From assembly GCF_015070855.1 (NCBI RefSeq), contig NZ_JADDIX010000077.1:21560-85559 (forward strand): DNA of 64,000 bases, in the 5' to 3' direction. This DNA comes from Pseudomonas lopnurensis. GTDB lineage: Bacteria > Pseudomonadota > Gammaproteobacteria > Pseudomonadales > Pseudomonadaceae. Numbering within the stretch: the stretch's first letter is position 1; each line of letters starts with the position of its first letter. Of this stretch, positions 1-11,409 are shown in pieces. The notes under the pieces are model-generated. The model saw only the letters and a program-made list of their open reading frames with translations, was not told the origin of the DNA and ran no database searches. A program made the translations under genes and the position numbers.

Positions 1-1
1 A

Positions 2-1486
2 TCAGCCGGCGTGGTAGTCCGCGTCGGCTTCCTCGAAGCGCTTGACGATGCTCGGCGCCGGTTCGGCGTCCAGCTTGCTCACCACGAAGATGGCGAGGCT
101 GGCGAGGATGAAGCCGGGGATGATCTCGTACAGGCCCAGGCCGATGAATTCCTTCCACACCACCACGGTAACCGCACCGACCAGCATGCCCACCAGCGCG
201 CCGTTGCGCGTCATGCGCTTCCACAGCAGCGAGATCAGCACCACCGGACCGAACGCCGCGCCGAAGCCGGCCCAGGCGTAGGACACCAGGCCCAGCACCT
301 TGCTCTCCGGGTTGGAGGCGATGCCGATGGCGATCAGCGCGATCAGCAGCACCATGCCGCGGCCGACCCACACCAGCTCGGTCTGCGAGGCGTTCTTGCG
401 CAGCATGGCCTTGTAGAAGTCCTGGGTCAGGGCGCTGGAGCTGACCAGCAGCTGGGCGCTGAGGGTGCTCATCACCGCCGCCAGCACACCGGAGAGGATG
501 ATGCCGGCCACCCACGGGTTGAACAGGATCTTCACCAGTTCCATGAACACCCGCTCGCCGTTCTGGCTCACCGCGCCCGCCTGCTCCGGGTGGTCGGCGA
601 AGTAGGCGATGCCGAGAAAGCCCACCGCCACCGCCCCGGCCAGGGTCAGGATCATCCAGGTCATGCCGATGCGCCGGGCGTTGGGGATGGTCTTGATCGA
701 GTCGGCGGCCATGAAGCGCACCAGGATGTGCGGCTGGCCGAAGTAGCCCAGGCCCCAGGCCAGCAGCGAGATGATGGCGACGAAGGACAGGCCACGGAAC
801 ATGTCGAAGTTGGCCGGGTTCTGCGCTTCGATGGTGGCCATCACGGTGCCCATGTCGCCCAGGGCGAGGATGACGAACAGCGGCGTGATCAGCAACGCGA
901 AGATCATCAGCGTGGCCTGCACGGTGTCGGTCCAGCTCACCGCCAGGAAGCCGCCGATGAACACGTAGAGGATGGTCGCCGCCGCGCCGACCCACAGCGC
1001 GTATTCGTACGGCATGCCGAAGGTCGACTCGAACAGCCGTGCGCCGGCCACCACGCCCGAGGCGCAGTAGATGGTGAAGAACACCAGGATCACCAGCGCG
1101 GAGAAGATCCGCAGCAGGCGGCTCTGGTCCTCGAAGCGGTGGGAGAAGTAGTCCGGCAGGGTCAGCGCGTTGTGGTTGTGCTCGGTGTGCACGCGCAGAC
1201 GCCCGGCGACGAACAGCCAGTTCAGCCAGGCGCCGACGATCAGGCCGATGGCGATCCAGCTTTCCGACAGGCCGGCGACGAAGATCGCCCCGGGCAGGCC
1301 CATCAGCAGCCAGCCGCTCATGTCCGAGGCGCCGGCCGACAGCGCGGTGACGAAGCTGCCGAGGCTGCGCCCGCCGAGGATGTAGTCGGAGAAGTTCTTG
1401 GTGGCGCGGTAGGCGATGAAGCCGATCAGGATCATCGCCGCGATGTAGATCAGAAAGGTGATCAGCGTGGGTGTACTGACGCTCAT
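2..1486 (-). CDS. putP: Sodium/proline symporter PutP
   Basis: Inner-membrane Na+/proline symporter of the SSF family (494 aa) that imports proline for PutA. The N-terminal region carries the PutP signature SLGSFVTALSAGASDMSGW; the Asp at residue 55 falls at the same number as the Na+-binding Asp55 of E. coli PutP. The rest is a run of hydrophobic helices typical of about 13 membrane segments. I chose the ATG at 1486, which begins MSVSTPTLIT; an in-frame ATG 11 codons upstream would add a polar leader not expected for the family. It lies downstream of putA on the same strand, separated by about 300 bases of repeat DNA. The stop codon is present at 2-4, so the gene is complete. Confidence 0.95.
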   Translation of the reverse strand: MSVSTPTLITFLIYIAAMILIGFIAYRATKNFSDYILGGRSLGSFVTALSAGASDMSGWLLMGLPGAIFVAGLSESWIAIGLIVGAWLNWLFVAGRLRVHTEHNHNALTLPDYFSHRFEDQSRLLRIFSALVILVFFTIYCASGVVAGARLFESTFGMPYEYALWVGAAATILYVFIGGFLAVSWTDTVQATLMIFALLITPLFVILALGDMGTVMATIEAQNPANFDMFRGLSFVAIISLLAWGLGYFGQPHILVRFMAADSIKTIPNARRIGMTWMILTLAGAVAVGFLGIAYFADHPEQAGAVSQNGERVFMELVKILFNPWVAGIILSGVLAAVMSTLSAQLLVSSSALTQDFYKAMLRKNASQTELVWVGRGMVLLIALIAIGIASNPESKVLGLVSYAWAGFGAAFGPVVLISLLWKRMTRNGALVGMLVGAVTVVVWKEFIGLGLYEIIPGFILASLAIFVVSKLDAEPAPSIVKRFEEADADYHAG

Positions 1487-1786
1487 TGTGTGTCCCTCGT
1501 TAGTTGTTGTTCGGCGCAACGCGAGCGGCCCCGCGCGACACCTTGGCAGAGGGCGATGGCGAAAAAGGCCATCACCTGCGACAGACCCAACCCGGGCCCG
1601 TCAGTGGCGGAAGAGCGACCGCCAACTGTCCAATTGTTGTTGTGTTCCGGCTGCCGCAGCAGCCGGGAGGTTTACGCCATTCCGTAGGGTGGATGGCCGC
1701 AGCCATCCACCAACCCGCTGCATCCGCGTGGCTGCATCCGCGTGGAAAATCGCTTCGCGAGTTTTCCACCCTACGATCTGACCCGC
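1487..1786. repeat. putA-putP spacer with inverted GTAGGGTGG repeat arms
   Basis: No gene is seen in this 300-base spacer. At 1684-1693 the sequence GTAGGGTGG begins a block that ends with the inverted copy CCACCCTACG at 1766-1775. Inside are two further hairpins: GGATGG..CCATCC at about 1690-1709, and TGGAAAA..TTTTCCA at about 1743-1768. The same arms recur at 12564-12645 and a related palindrome is at 8655-8680, so this is a dispersed intergenic repeat of the genome. It could fold in the putA-putP transcript and lower putP expression relative to putA; that is inference. Confidence 0.6.
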
Positions 1787-4700
1787 TCAATCGTCGCCGA
1801 GCGACAGCAGCGAAGCGTTGCCGCCCACCGCCGTGGTATTGGTCGAGGTGGTGCGCTCGTTGGTGAAGCGCAGCAGGTAGCTGGGCCCGCCGGCCTTCGG
1901 CCCGGTGCCGGACAGCCCGCAACCGCCGAAGGGCTGCACGCCGACCACGGCGCCGATCTGGTTGCGGTTGACGTAGAGATTGCCGACCCGCGAAAGCCGC
2001 TCGATGCGCGCGGCGGTTTCCTCGTTGCGGCTGTGCACCCCGAGGGTCAGGCCGTAGCCGGTGGCGTTGATCGCCGCGACGACTTTCTCCAGGTCCGCCG
2101 CGTCGTAACGCACCACGTGCAGCACCGGGCCGAAGTGTTCTTTCCTGAGTTCTTCGATGCCGCCGATCTCGAAGGCCACCGGCGCGACGAAATGGCCAGC
2201 GAGGCCCTCGGGCAGCGTGGCTTCGGCGATCAGCCGCCCTTCGCCCTTGAGCTGCTGGATGTGCGCCAGCAGCGCGTCGCGCGCCTCCTGGTCGATCACC
2301 GGGCCGATGTCGTTCTCGCGCAGGTGCGTCGGGCCGACCTTCAGTTCGGCCATGGCGCCCTTGAGCAGCTCGATCACCCGCTCGGCGATGTCGCGCTGCA
2401 CGTAGAGCACGCGCAGGGCCGAGCAGCGCTGGCCGGCGCTGGTGAAGGCCGAGCCGACGGCATCCTTGATCACCTGCTCGGGTAGCGCGGTGGAGTCGAC
2501 GATCATCGCGTTCTGCCCGCCGGTCTCGGCGATCAGCGTGGCGATCGGCCCTTCCTTCTCGGCGAGCTGGCGGTTGATGATGCGCGCCGTGTCCGTCGAG
2601 CCGGTAAAGCACACGCCGACCACGCGCGGATCGCGACAGAACACGCCGCCCAGGGTGGCACCGTCGCCGGGCAGGAGGGCGATCGCCTCCTTTGGCAGAC
2701 CGGCGTCGAACATCAGCTCAAGCGCACGCGCAGCAATCAGGCTGGTCTGCTCGGCCGGCTTGGCCAGCACGGTATTGCCGGCGACCAGCGCCGCGCTGAT
2801 CTGGCCGAGGTAGATGGCCAGCGGGAAGTTCCACGGGCTGACGCAGACGAACACGCCGCGGCCTTCATGGAACAGCTCGTTGCGCTCGCCGGTCGGGCCC
2901 TTGAGCTCCTCGCGGCCGAGTTTCAGTCGTGCCTGCTGCGCGTAGTAGCGGCAGAAATCCACGGCCTCGCGCACCTCGTCGATGCCGTCCTGCAGCGACT
3001 TGCCGGCTTCCACGGTGCACAGCGCCATCAGCTCGGCGCGGTGCTGCTCCAGCAGATCGCCCAGGCGTTCCAATATAGCGGCGCGGGTCTCCACTGGCGT
3101 GGCATTCCAGGTCGGCCAATAGGTGGCCAGGCGATCGATGGCCTGACGCGCCTGCTCGGCGCTGGCGAACTGGGCCTGGCCGACGACCTTGTTCAGGTCA
3201 TAGGGGCAGCGCACCTCAGCGGGCGTCCCGCTCAGGGGCTGGCCTCCGATCACCGGCGCGGCCTGCCACTGGCGCTCGAGGAAAGATTGGTAGGCGCTGG
3301 CCAGTTCGTTCCATTGGTTCTGGATATTCATGTTGATCCCTTGGGAGTTCTTGCGATTGCCGAACAGCGCCGGCGGCAGCGGAATGCGCGGGTTGCCCAG
3401 CGCGGCGAACTGGCGCAGCTGGCTCACCGGGTGATCGATCAGCGAGTCCACCGGCACGCGCGGGTCGACCAGCTGGTGGACGAACGAGGAGTTGGCGCCG
3501 TTCTCCAGCAGGCGGCGCACCAGGTATGGCAGCAGGTCCTTGTGCGCGCCGACCGGTGCATAGATGCGCACGTTCTTGCGGTACTTCTCGATCACCGTGT
3601 CGTACAGCGCATCGCCCATGCCGTGCAGGCGCTGGAACTCGAACTCGCGCGGCTGCGCGTTTTCCTCGGCCATGGCCAGGATGCAACTGACCGTGTGCGC
3701 GTTGTGGCTGGCGAACTGCGGGTAGATCACCCCGCGGGTGTGCTCGGACAACAGGTAGCGCGCGCAGGCGAGGTACGAGGTGTCGGTGCCTTCCTTGCGG
3801 GTGAACACCGGGTAGCCGTCCAGGCCCTGCACCTGGCACTGCTTGATCTCGCTGTCCCAGTAGGCGCCCTTGACCAGGCGCAGCGGAATGCGCGCACCGA
3901 GTTCGCGACCGAGCAGGGTCAGCCACACCAGCACCGGCAGGCAGCGCTTGGAATAGGCCTGGATGACCAGGCCGAACTCGCCCCAGCCGGCGATGGCCGG
4001 GTCACGCATGAGCTTTTCGAACAGCTCCAGCGATAGCTCCAGGCGGTCGGCCTCCTCGGCATCGATGGTGATGCCGACGTCGCGCTCACGCGCCAGGATG
4101 GCCAGATCGCGGACATTGGCGAACAACTCGGTGAGCACGCGCTCGCGCTGGGCGACTTCATAACGCGGGTGCAGCGCCGACAGCTTGATCGATACCGAGG
4201 GGCGCGGTCCCTTGCCGACCTGCGGCTCGGCCCCCACGGTTTCCACGGCCTGACGGTAGTCGGCCATGTACTTGGCGGCATCCTCGGCGGTCAACGCCGC
4301 TTCGCCGAGCATGTCGAAGGAATAGCTGTAGCCCTTCTCGCGCTCGGGACGGCCGTTCTTCAGGGCTTCGGCGATGGTCCGGCCAAGCACGAACTGCTTG
4401 CCCATCAGCTTCATCGCCTGGTTCATCGCCCCGCGGATCACCGGCTCGCCGGAACGCTTGAGTAGCCGGCCGATGACGTTCTTCGGACGGCCGTCGGCGG
4501 TTTCCGGGTCGACCACCTTGCCGGTCATCACCAGCCCCCAGGCGGCGAAATTGACCAGCACGTTGTCGCTCTGGCCGAGGTGGCGCTCCCACTCGGCGGC
4601 GTTGAGCTTGTCGCGGATCAGCGCATCGGCGGTGGCCGAGTCCGGCACGCGCAGCAAGGCCTCGGCCAGGCACATCAGCATCAGCCCTTCCTGGGTGTCG

Positions 4701-4948
4701 AGGCTGTACTGGCGCAACAGCGCATCGAGGGTATCGACGGCGTTCTCGCGGCCGCGCACCGTCTCGATCAGGCTGCGGGCCCGCTCGCGAATGGCGCCGA
4801 TCCCGGCGTCGCCGGGATCGGCCAGCTGCAGCAGTTCGGTGAGGTAGGCCGCCTCGTCGACGCTGTAATTGGCGCTGATGGCGGGAAAGAATTCTGCGGC
4901 TTTCTGGTTGGCGAAGGCGCCATCCAGCACGTGACCGGCCTTGAACAT
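1787..4948 (-). CDS. putA: Bifunctional proline dehydrogenase / P5C dehydrogenase PutA (short form)
   Basis: Oxidises proline to glutamate in two steps: FAD-dependent proline dehydrogenase in the N-terminal half and NAD-dependent delta1-pyrroline-5-carboxylate dehydrogenase in the C-terminal half (from about residue 530). The aldehyde dehydrogenase nucleophile is the Cys in SAGQRCSALR, about residue 842, with the general-base Glu in AETGGQNAMIV. At 1053 aa it lacks the ribbon-helix-helix DNA-binding domain of the long PutA of E. coli or P. putida, so it cannot be its own repressor. This matches P. aeruginosa, where the AraC-type PruR activates put genes, and such a regulator is next door at 5341-6096. 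It heads the put transcription unit with putP downstream. Confidence 0.96.
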   Translation of the reverse strand: MFKAGHVLDGAFANQKAAEFFPAISANYSVDEAAYLTELLQLADPGDAGIGAIRERARSLIETVRGRENAVDTLDALLRQYSLDTQEGLMLMCLAEALLRVPDSATADALIRDKLNAAEWERHLGQSDNVLVNFAAWGLVMTGKVVDPETADGRPKNVIGRLLKRSGEPVIRGAMNQAMKLMGKQFVLGRTIAEALKNGRPEREKGYSYSFDMLGEAALTAEDAAKYMADYRQAVETVGAEPQVGKGPRPSVSIKLSALHPRYEVAQRERVLTELFANVRDLAILARERDVGITIDAEEADRLELSLELFEKLMRDPAIAGWGEFGLVIQAYSKRCLPVLVWLTLLGRELGARIPLRLVKGAYWDSEIKQCQVQGLDGYPVFTRKEGTDTSYLACARYLLSEHTRGVIYPQFASHNAHTVSCILAMAEENAQPREFEFQRLHGMGDALYDTVIEKYRKNVRIYAPVGAHKDLLPYLVRRLLENGANSSFVHQLVDPRVPVDSLIDHPVSQLRQFAALGNPRIPLPPALFGNRKNSQGINMNIQNQWNELASAYQSFLERQWQAAPVIGGQPLSGTPAEVRCPYDLNKVVGQAQFASAEQARQAIDRLATYWPTWNATPVETRAAILERLGDLLEQHRAELMALCTVEAGKSLQDGIDEVREAVDFCRYYAQQARLKLGREELKGPTGERNELFHEGRGVFVCVSPWNFPLAIYLGQISAALVAGNTVLAKPAEQTSLIAARALELMFDAGLPKEAIALLPGDGATLGGVFCRDPRVVGVCFTGSTDTARIINRQLAEKEGPIATLIAETGGQNAMIVDSTALPEQVIKDAVGSAFTSAGQRCSALRVLYVQRDIAERVIELLKGAMAELKVGPTHLRENDIGPVIDQEARDALLAHIQQLKGEGRLIAEATLPEGLAGHFVAPVAFEIGGIEELRKEHFGPVLHVVRYDAADLEKVVAAINATGYGLTLGVHSRNEETAARIERLSRVGNLYVNRNQIGAVVGVQPFGGCGLSGTGPKAGGPSYLLRFTNERTTSTNTTAVGGNASLLSLGDD

Positions 4949-5340
4949 CGCGCCGCTCCTCCAGTGTGGGTGTGTTTGTAATAGCAGGCTGTTGAAAAAC
5001 GTAGGCGAGGCAGCCAGCGCAAGGCAAAAACAGGCGAAAAAGCGCAGTTTACGAGCGGTAAATGAGCATTTTGAGCCTGTTTTTAACGCCGCGATGGCAA
5101 CGCAGGTAGTTTTTCAACAGCCTGATAGGTCTAGCCCATCGATCCGGGCACTGGGGCATTGCCGGGCGGATCGTTGCTGAGCGGATGGCGGAATGTAGGG
5201 GCAGCGCAGCGCGACGTTCTTGCGAAAAGCTCCGGAGTTTTTGCAGAAGACTGCGAAATTCGACGACGAAAAGCACTGCGCACCAGGATGAGGCAGCCTT
5301 CAGGCACTTTGCGCTGGCGCCGCACCAGGACGGCCCGGGC
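4949..5340. other. putA-pruR intergenic region
   Basis: This 392-base spacer lies upstream of putA and downstream of the regulator gene, both on the minus strand. It contains the MITE-like element (4985-5124). The remaining ~215 bases (5125-5340) show no gene and no clear repeat. The putA promoter and PruR site should lie here, unless the insertion has displaced them; I could not recognise a PruR operator. Confidence 0.5.
4985..5124. mobile_element. 140-bp MITE-like element with 16-bp terminal inverted repeats
   Basis: The left end, CAGGCTGTTGAAAAAC at 4985-5000, is the exact reverse complement of the right end, GTTTTTCAACAGCCTG at 5109-5124. The element is flanked by the direct repeat ATAG (4981-4984 and 5125-5128), which looks like a 4-bp target-site duplication. 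The arms remain partly complementary inward: AAAAACAGGC in the left half faces GCCTGTTTTT in the right half. It has no coding capacity, so it would need a transposase supplied in trans. It sits between putA and the AraC-type regulator gene, upstream of putA's start. Confidence 0.75.
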
Positions 5341-6096
5341 TCAGCCCTCGGTGTCGCGCAGGCGCTTGGGCGTCAATCCCAGATAGCGGCGGGTCGCCGT
5401 GGTCAACGCACTCTGGCTGGAGAAGCCGCACTCCTCGGCGATGCGCACCAGCGGCAGCGGCGTCTCGCGCAGCAGGCGGGCGGCGCGATCGAGGCGGGCC
5501 TTGAGCAGGTATTGATGGGGCGTCAGGCCGACGCTGTCCTTGAATTGCGCATGGAAGTGCCCCGGACTCAGGCAGGCGACCTGCGCCAGCTCGGCGACGG
5601 TGATGCGCCGCGCCAGGTTGTCATGGATATGCGTATCGAGCCGCTCAAGATCCAGCGGGCTGGCCGGGCGCGGCAGCGACTCGCCGAACAGCCGCAGGTG
5701 CAGCGCCCGCAGCAGCACGCCGCCCAGCGCGCGGGCGAGCAGCGGATCGCTGCCATAGCGCGCGAGCTCGGCGCCGGCATAGGCGAGCAGGTTCTGAAAA
5801 TCGGCATCCAGCGCCGGATAGCGCGGCGCCTCGAACAGCCGGGCGAGCAGTTGCGGATCGTCGAGGCAGGCGTCCTGCTCATCCAGGTCGATGATCAGCA
5901 TGCGGTTGTCGCCCATGCCGGCGAAGCCGTGATCGGCATCGCCCGGCACCAGGCAGGCGCGCATGCGACAGACTTCGCCGCCGGAGCCCTCCACCTCGAA
6001 TTCCGCGCGCCCAGCCAGCGACATCACCAACTGGTGATAATCGTGGGCATGCTGATGGGCCTGATCATCCAGGCGGAGCAGACGGGCATTGAGCAT
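5341..6096 (-). CDS. pruR: AraC/XylS-family regulator, probable proline-utilisation regulator PruR
   Basis: A 251-aa transcription factor with an N-terminal cupin-like sensing domain (residues ~1-100, with the H-rich start DDQAHQHAHDYHQLV) and a C-terminal AraC double helix-turn-helix (from about residue 150). Helix motifs ITVAELAQVACLSPGHFHAQF and VRIAEECGFSSQSALTTATR are visible. In P. aeruginosa the AraC/XylS protein PruR is encoded beside putAP and activates it in response to proline. The same neighbourhood and the lack of a DNA-binding domain in PutA support that role here. It is divergent from the Lon-type protease gene at 6213. The assignment is from context and family; the ligand is not evident from sequence. 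Confidence 0.75.
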   Translation of the reverse strand: MLNARLLRLDDQAHQHAHDYHQLVMSLAGRAEFEVEGSGGEVCRMRACLVPGDADHGFAGMGDNRMLIIDLDEQDACLDDPQLLARLFEAPRYPALDADFQNLLAYAGAELARYGSDPLLARALGGVLLRALHLRLFGESLPRPASPLDLERLDTHIHDNLARRITVAELAQVACLSPGHFHAQFKDSVGLTPHQYLLKARLDRAARLLRETPLPLVRIAEECGFSSQSALTTATRRYLGLTPKRLRDTEG

Positions 6097-6151
6097 GGCG
6101 GCACTCTACCGAAGCCGGGCGCACATGCCCACCCCCGCCGCCACATCGCCG

Positions 6152-6184
6152 TGGGATTGAAATCATCCCACGCGCACCCATCTA
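6152..6184 (+). promoter_or_regulatory. Sigma32 (RpoH)-like promoter of the Lon-type protease gene, overlapping an inverted repeat
   Basis: TTGAAA at 6157-6162 is followed after 13 bases by ACCCATCTA at 6176-6184. This closely resembles the heat-shock consensus (TTGAA, 11-16 bases, CCCCATNT) and lies 28 bases before the ATG at 6213. Overlapping its -35 is the inverted repeat TGGGAT (6152-6157) / ATCCCA (6165-6170), a possible operator in the pruR-protease divergent region. Confidence 0.6.
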
Positions 6185-6212
6185 AGTTGCACGTATTCGA
6201 AACGGGTGCCGC

Positions 6213-8600
<2,388 letters not shown>

Positions 8601-8610
8601 GGGGATGACG

Positions 8611-8680
8611 GCAGGCCTTGCGGCCTGCATTGCCGCGAGGGCGCGGCTCCTGTCGTAGGGCGGGTTACAACCCGCCCTAC
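8611..8680. terminator. Hairpins after the Lon-type protease gene
   Basis: Eleven bases after the stop, GCAGGCC-TTGC-GGCCTGC (8611-8628) forms a 7-bp stem. A second, 12-bp palindrome GTAGGGCGGGTT/AACCCGCCCTAC follows at 8655-8680. Neither has a U-tract, so termination is only suggested. The second resembles the dispersed GTAGGG repeats at 1684-1775 and 12564-12645. Confidence 0.4.
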
Positions 8681-8761
8681 ATTCCACATCGCCGCAAGCC
8701 CTTGGGCCTGCGCCCCAATGGCAGCTATCCTTGCCCACTCCCAACCTGACCGGTGTCGATC

Positions 8762-9163
8762 ATGCCTTTCGTCATCTCCCGTCTGTTGCTGCCCGCCACC
8801 TTCCTGCTGCTCGCGGCCTGCGCCGGCAAGAGTCAGGCGCCGTCGAGCGTGGTGCTCAGCGACGATCGCCGCTGCCCACAGGCGCTGCAGAGCGGCCAGC
8901 AACTGATCGTCAGCCTGCCGAGCAATCCCGCCACGGGCTATCGCTGGACCCTGCGCGAGGCCTCCGCCGAGCAATTGCGCAGCCTCGGCCCCGAGGTGTT
9001 CAGCAATCCGAAGGACGACATGATCGGCGGCGATGGCCTCTCCACCTGGCGTTTCGAGGCCCATGCGCCCGGCAGCGGCCGGCTCTACCTGACCTACCAG
9101 CGCCCCTGGGAGCCCGATGCCGAGCCGGCCGGCCTGTTCGACTGTCGGATCGAGGTGCATTGA
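8762..9163 (+). CDS. icp: Chagasin-type inhibitor of cysteine peptidases (Icp), lipoprotein
   Basis: A 133-aa protein of the chagasin/I42 family. The three inhibitory loops are recognisable: NPATGYRW, the G-rich loop in [12 protein letters not shown], and QRPWE. A signal peptide ends in the lipobox LLLAAC, with the Cys at residue 20 as the lipidation site, so the protein should be membrane-anchored. I preferred the ATG at 8762; a GTG three codons upstream is also open. It follows the Lon-type gene as in P. aeruginosa. Chagasin proteins inhibit papain-family enzymes; the target here is unknown. Confidence 0.85.
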   Translation: MPFVISRLLLPATFLLLAACAGKSQAPSSVVLSDDRRCPQALQSGQQLIVSLPSNPATGYRWTLREASAEQLRSLGPEVFSNPKDDMIGGDGLSTWRFEAHAPGSGRLYLTYQRPWEPDAEPAGLFDCRIEVH

Positions 9164-9239
9164 GCCCCGACGGAGTCCGCGCCCGGACATGCTTTCGGCT
9201 ACAATGCCGCCCCGTTTTTCACACATGCCGCCCGACACC

Positions 9240-9983
9240 GTGAGTCACGATCCCGATCGCCTGTTCGCCCAGCCCCTCGCCCGTATCCAGGACTTCGTGT
9301 TCAACGAGGACGTGGTGCGGGTGTTCCCTGACATGATCAAGCGCTCGGTACCGGGCTACCCGGCCATCGTCGAGAACCTCGGGGTGATCGCCGCGCAGTT
9401 CGCCCAGCCGGACACCCGCCTGTACGATCTGGGCTGCTCGCTGGGCGCGGTGACCCAGGCGCTGCGCCGCCATGTGAAGGTCGACAACTGCCGGGTCGTC
9501 GCCGTGGACAATTCCAGCGCGATGGTCGAGCGCTGCCGCGAGTACCTGCACGCGCAGGACTCGATGTTCCAGGAGTTGCTGCCGGTGGAGGTGATCGAAG
9601 ACGATATCCTTGCTCTGGCATTCCAACCCGCCTCGCTGGTGGCGCTGAACTTCACCCTGCAGTTCATCGCCCCCGAGCAACGCCCGGCGCTGCTCGGCCG
9701 CATCCGCCAGGCCCTGGTCCCCGGCGGTGCGCTGATCCTCTCGGAAAAGCTGCGCTTCGAGGACGACGACGAGCAACAGTTGCTGACCGACCTGCACATC
9801 GCCTTCAAGCGCGCCAATGGTTACAGCGAACTGGAAATCGCCCAGAAACGCAGCGCCATCGAAAACGTGATGAAGCCCGACAGCCTGGAAACCCACCGCC
9901 AGCGCCTGCTGGACGCCGGCTTCAGCAAGGTCGTGCCCTGGTTCCAGTGCCTGAATTTCGCCTCGCTGATCGCCCTGCCATGA
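9240..9983 (+). CDS. cmoA: Carboxy-S-adenosyl-L-methionine synthase CmoA
   Basis: Makes carboxy-SAM from SAM and prephenate, the donor used by CmoB for 5-oxyacetyl-uridine at tRNA wobble position 34. The Rossmann methyltransferase fold shows [16 protein letters not shown] as motif I and [10 protein letters not shown] as the acidic-loop region; the family hallmark NFTLQFI and the C-terminal WFQCLNFAS are present. The GTG at 9240 gives 247 aa starting MSHDPDRLF, the usual length; an ATG at 9225 would add five residues. The last bases overlap the cmoB ATG, so the two are translationally coupled. Confidence 0.95.
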   Translation: MSHDPDRLFAQPLARIQDFVFNEDVVRVFPDMIKRSVPGYPAIVENLGVIAAQFAQPDTRLYDLGCSLGAVTQALRRHVKVDNCRVVAVDNSSAMVERCREYLHAQDSMFQELLPVEVIEDDILALAFQPASLVALNFTLQFIAPEQRPALLGRIRQALVPGGALILSEKLRFEDDDEQQLLTDLHIAFKRANGYSELEIAQKRSAIENVMKPDSLETHRQRLLDAGFSKVVPWFQCLNFASLIALP

Positions 9984-10942
9984 ATCTCGACCTGACGCCC
10001 CTCGCCTGGCGCCTGGCCGGCACGCCCCTGGCCACCTGGGCCAACGATGTACAACGGCAACTGGACGCCAAGCTGGAAATCGGCCATGGCGACCTGCCGC
10101 GCTGGCGCCGTGCCGTCGACGCGCTGCCGGAGCTGCTGCCGAGCGCCGTGGAACTGCGCGAGGGTTTTCGCCTGGATGCCACCTGCGACGACGCCACCCG
10201 CCTGGCCACCCGCGATGCACTGATGGGCCTGTCGCCGTGGCGCAAGGGCCCGTTCGAGGTGTTCGGCGTACACGTGGACACCGAATGGCGCTCGGACTGG
10301 AAATGGGCCCGCGTCGCGCCGCACCTGGATCTCGCCGGCAAGCGCATCCTCGATGTCGGCTGCGGCAACGGCTACTACATGTGGCGCATGCTCGGCGCCG
10401 GTGCCGACAGCGTGGTCGGTGTCGACCCCAACTGGCTGTTCTTCTGCCAGTTCCACGCGATGAAGCGCTACCTGCCCGAACTGCCGGCCTGGCACCTGCC
10501 CTTCGCCCTGGAAGAGCTGCCGCCGAAACTGGAAGGCTTCGAGACGGTGTTTTCCATGGGCGTGCTCTACCACCGCCGCTCGCCCATCGACCACCTGCTC
10601 GACCTCAAGGACTGCCTGGTCCGCGGCGGCGAACTGGTGCTGGAAACCCTGGTGATCGAAGGCGACGAGAACACCGCGCTGCTGCCCGAAGACCGCTATG
10701 CGCAAATGCGCAACGTCTGGTTCCTGCCCTCGGTAGCGGCGCTGGAGCGCTGGCTGCGACGCGCCGGTTTCGTCGACGTGCGCTGCGTGGACGTCAGTGT
10801 CACCCGTGTCGAGGAACAGCGCAGCACCGAATGGATGCGCTACCAGTCGCTGCCGGACTTCCTCGACCCCGAGGATCATGGCAAGACCGCCGAAGGGCTG
10901 CCGGCGCCGATGCGCGCCGTGCTGCTGGCGCGCAAGCCCTGA
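9980..10942 (+). CDS. cmoB: tRNA U34 carboxymethyltransferase CmoB
   Basis: Transfers the carboxymethyl group from carboxy-SAM to 5-hydroxyuridine 34 of tRNAs, completing cmo5U. The 320-aa protein carries the methyltransferase motif [15 protein letters not shown], the acidic [10 protein letters not shown] region and the family motif [13 protein letters not shown]. The start ATG at 9980 overlaps the cmoA stop by 4 bases. It is the last gene of the cmoAB pair, and the genes beyond it lie on the other strand. Confidence 0.95.
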   Translation: MNLDLTPLAWRLAGTPLATWANDVQRQLDAKLEIGHGDLPRWRRAVDALPELLPSAVELREGFRLDATCDDATRLATRDALMGLSPWRKGPFEVFGVHVDTEWRSDWKWARVAPHLDLAGKRILDVGCGNGYYMWRMLGAGADSVVGVDPNWLFFCQFHAMKRYLPELPAWHLPFALEELPPKLEGFETVFSMGVLYHRRSPIDHLLDLKDCLVRGGELVLETLVIEGDENTALLPEDRYAQMRNVWFLPSVAALERWLRRAGFVDVRCVDVSVTRVEEQRSTEWMRYQSLPDFLDPEDHGKTAEGLPAPMRAVLLARKP

Positions 10943-10973
10943 CGCGACGCTTGTTTCGCTCCCGCGGAGCGCC

Positions 10974-11270
10974 TCAACGGCCGGCACTGGCCGCGCAACG
11001 TTTCTGCCGCGCCAGGCGCTGCTGCGCCGCCATCACCCGCAGCGGCCGCTCGGTCTTTGCAATCAGCTGCGGCCGAGTCAGGTCACGTGCCGCCAACTGA
11101 CGATCGTCCAGCGTCGACAACTGTCGATACAGGCGCCGCAGACACCAGGCGCGGTACCAGTCCTGCAGGCTGTACTGCAGTTCCAGCGGCCACATGGCGG
11201 GCAGGTAGACGTCGGGCATCCGCGGCTCCGCCTCTCGTCCTGTCCCGCTTCTACGATGTGCAACAGGCAT
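10974..11270 (-). CDS. DUF1127-domain small protein
   Basis: A 98-aa basic protein whose C-terminal half (LRRLYRQLSTLDDRQLAARDLTR and following) matches the DUF1127 pattern, a short helix with RQL-L--LDD-QL-D-GL-R spacing. The start at 11270 is set by a very strong Shine-Dalgarno GGAGGTGA directly upstream (11272-11280 region). Its function is not known from sequence; DUF1127 proteins in other proteobacteria have been linked to RNA binding and phosphate/carbon metabolism. It is divergent from a LysR gene starting at 11410, so the LysR protein is a likely regulator. Confidence 0.75.
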   Translation of the reverse strand: MPVAHRRSGTGREAEPRMPDVYLPAMWPLELQYSLQDWYRAWCLRRLYRQLSTLDDRQLAARDLTRPQLIAKTERPLRVMAAQQRLARQKRCAASAGR

Positions 11271-11352
11271 GCTCACCTCCGCTTCGTTCGGCATGGCGGC
11301 AAGCCACCGGCTGTGGCTGCCATCCGTCACGAACAGGATGAGGGGGCTTGGA

Positions 11353-11368
11353 TCGTTCAAACAAACGA
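11353..11368. promoter_or_regulatory. Candidate LysR-type operator TCGTT-N6-AACGA
   Basis: A 16-base inverted repeat (TCGTT at 11353-11357, AACGA at 11364-11368) lies in the 139-base divergent region between the DUF1127 gene and the LysR gene, 42 bases before the LysR start. The length and dyad match the usual layout of LysR-type binding sites. It is a prediction from symmetry and place only. Confidence 0.35.
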
Positions 11369-11409
11369 CTAATATAAAAACCTGCGTTCAGAAATATTGA
11401 AGCCAAGCC

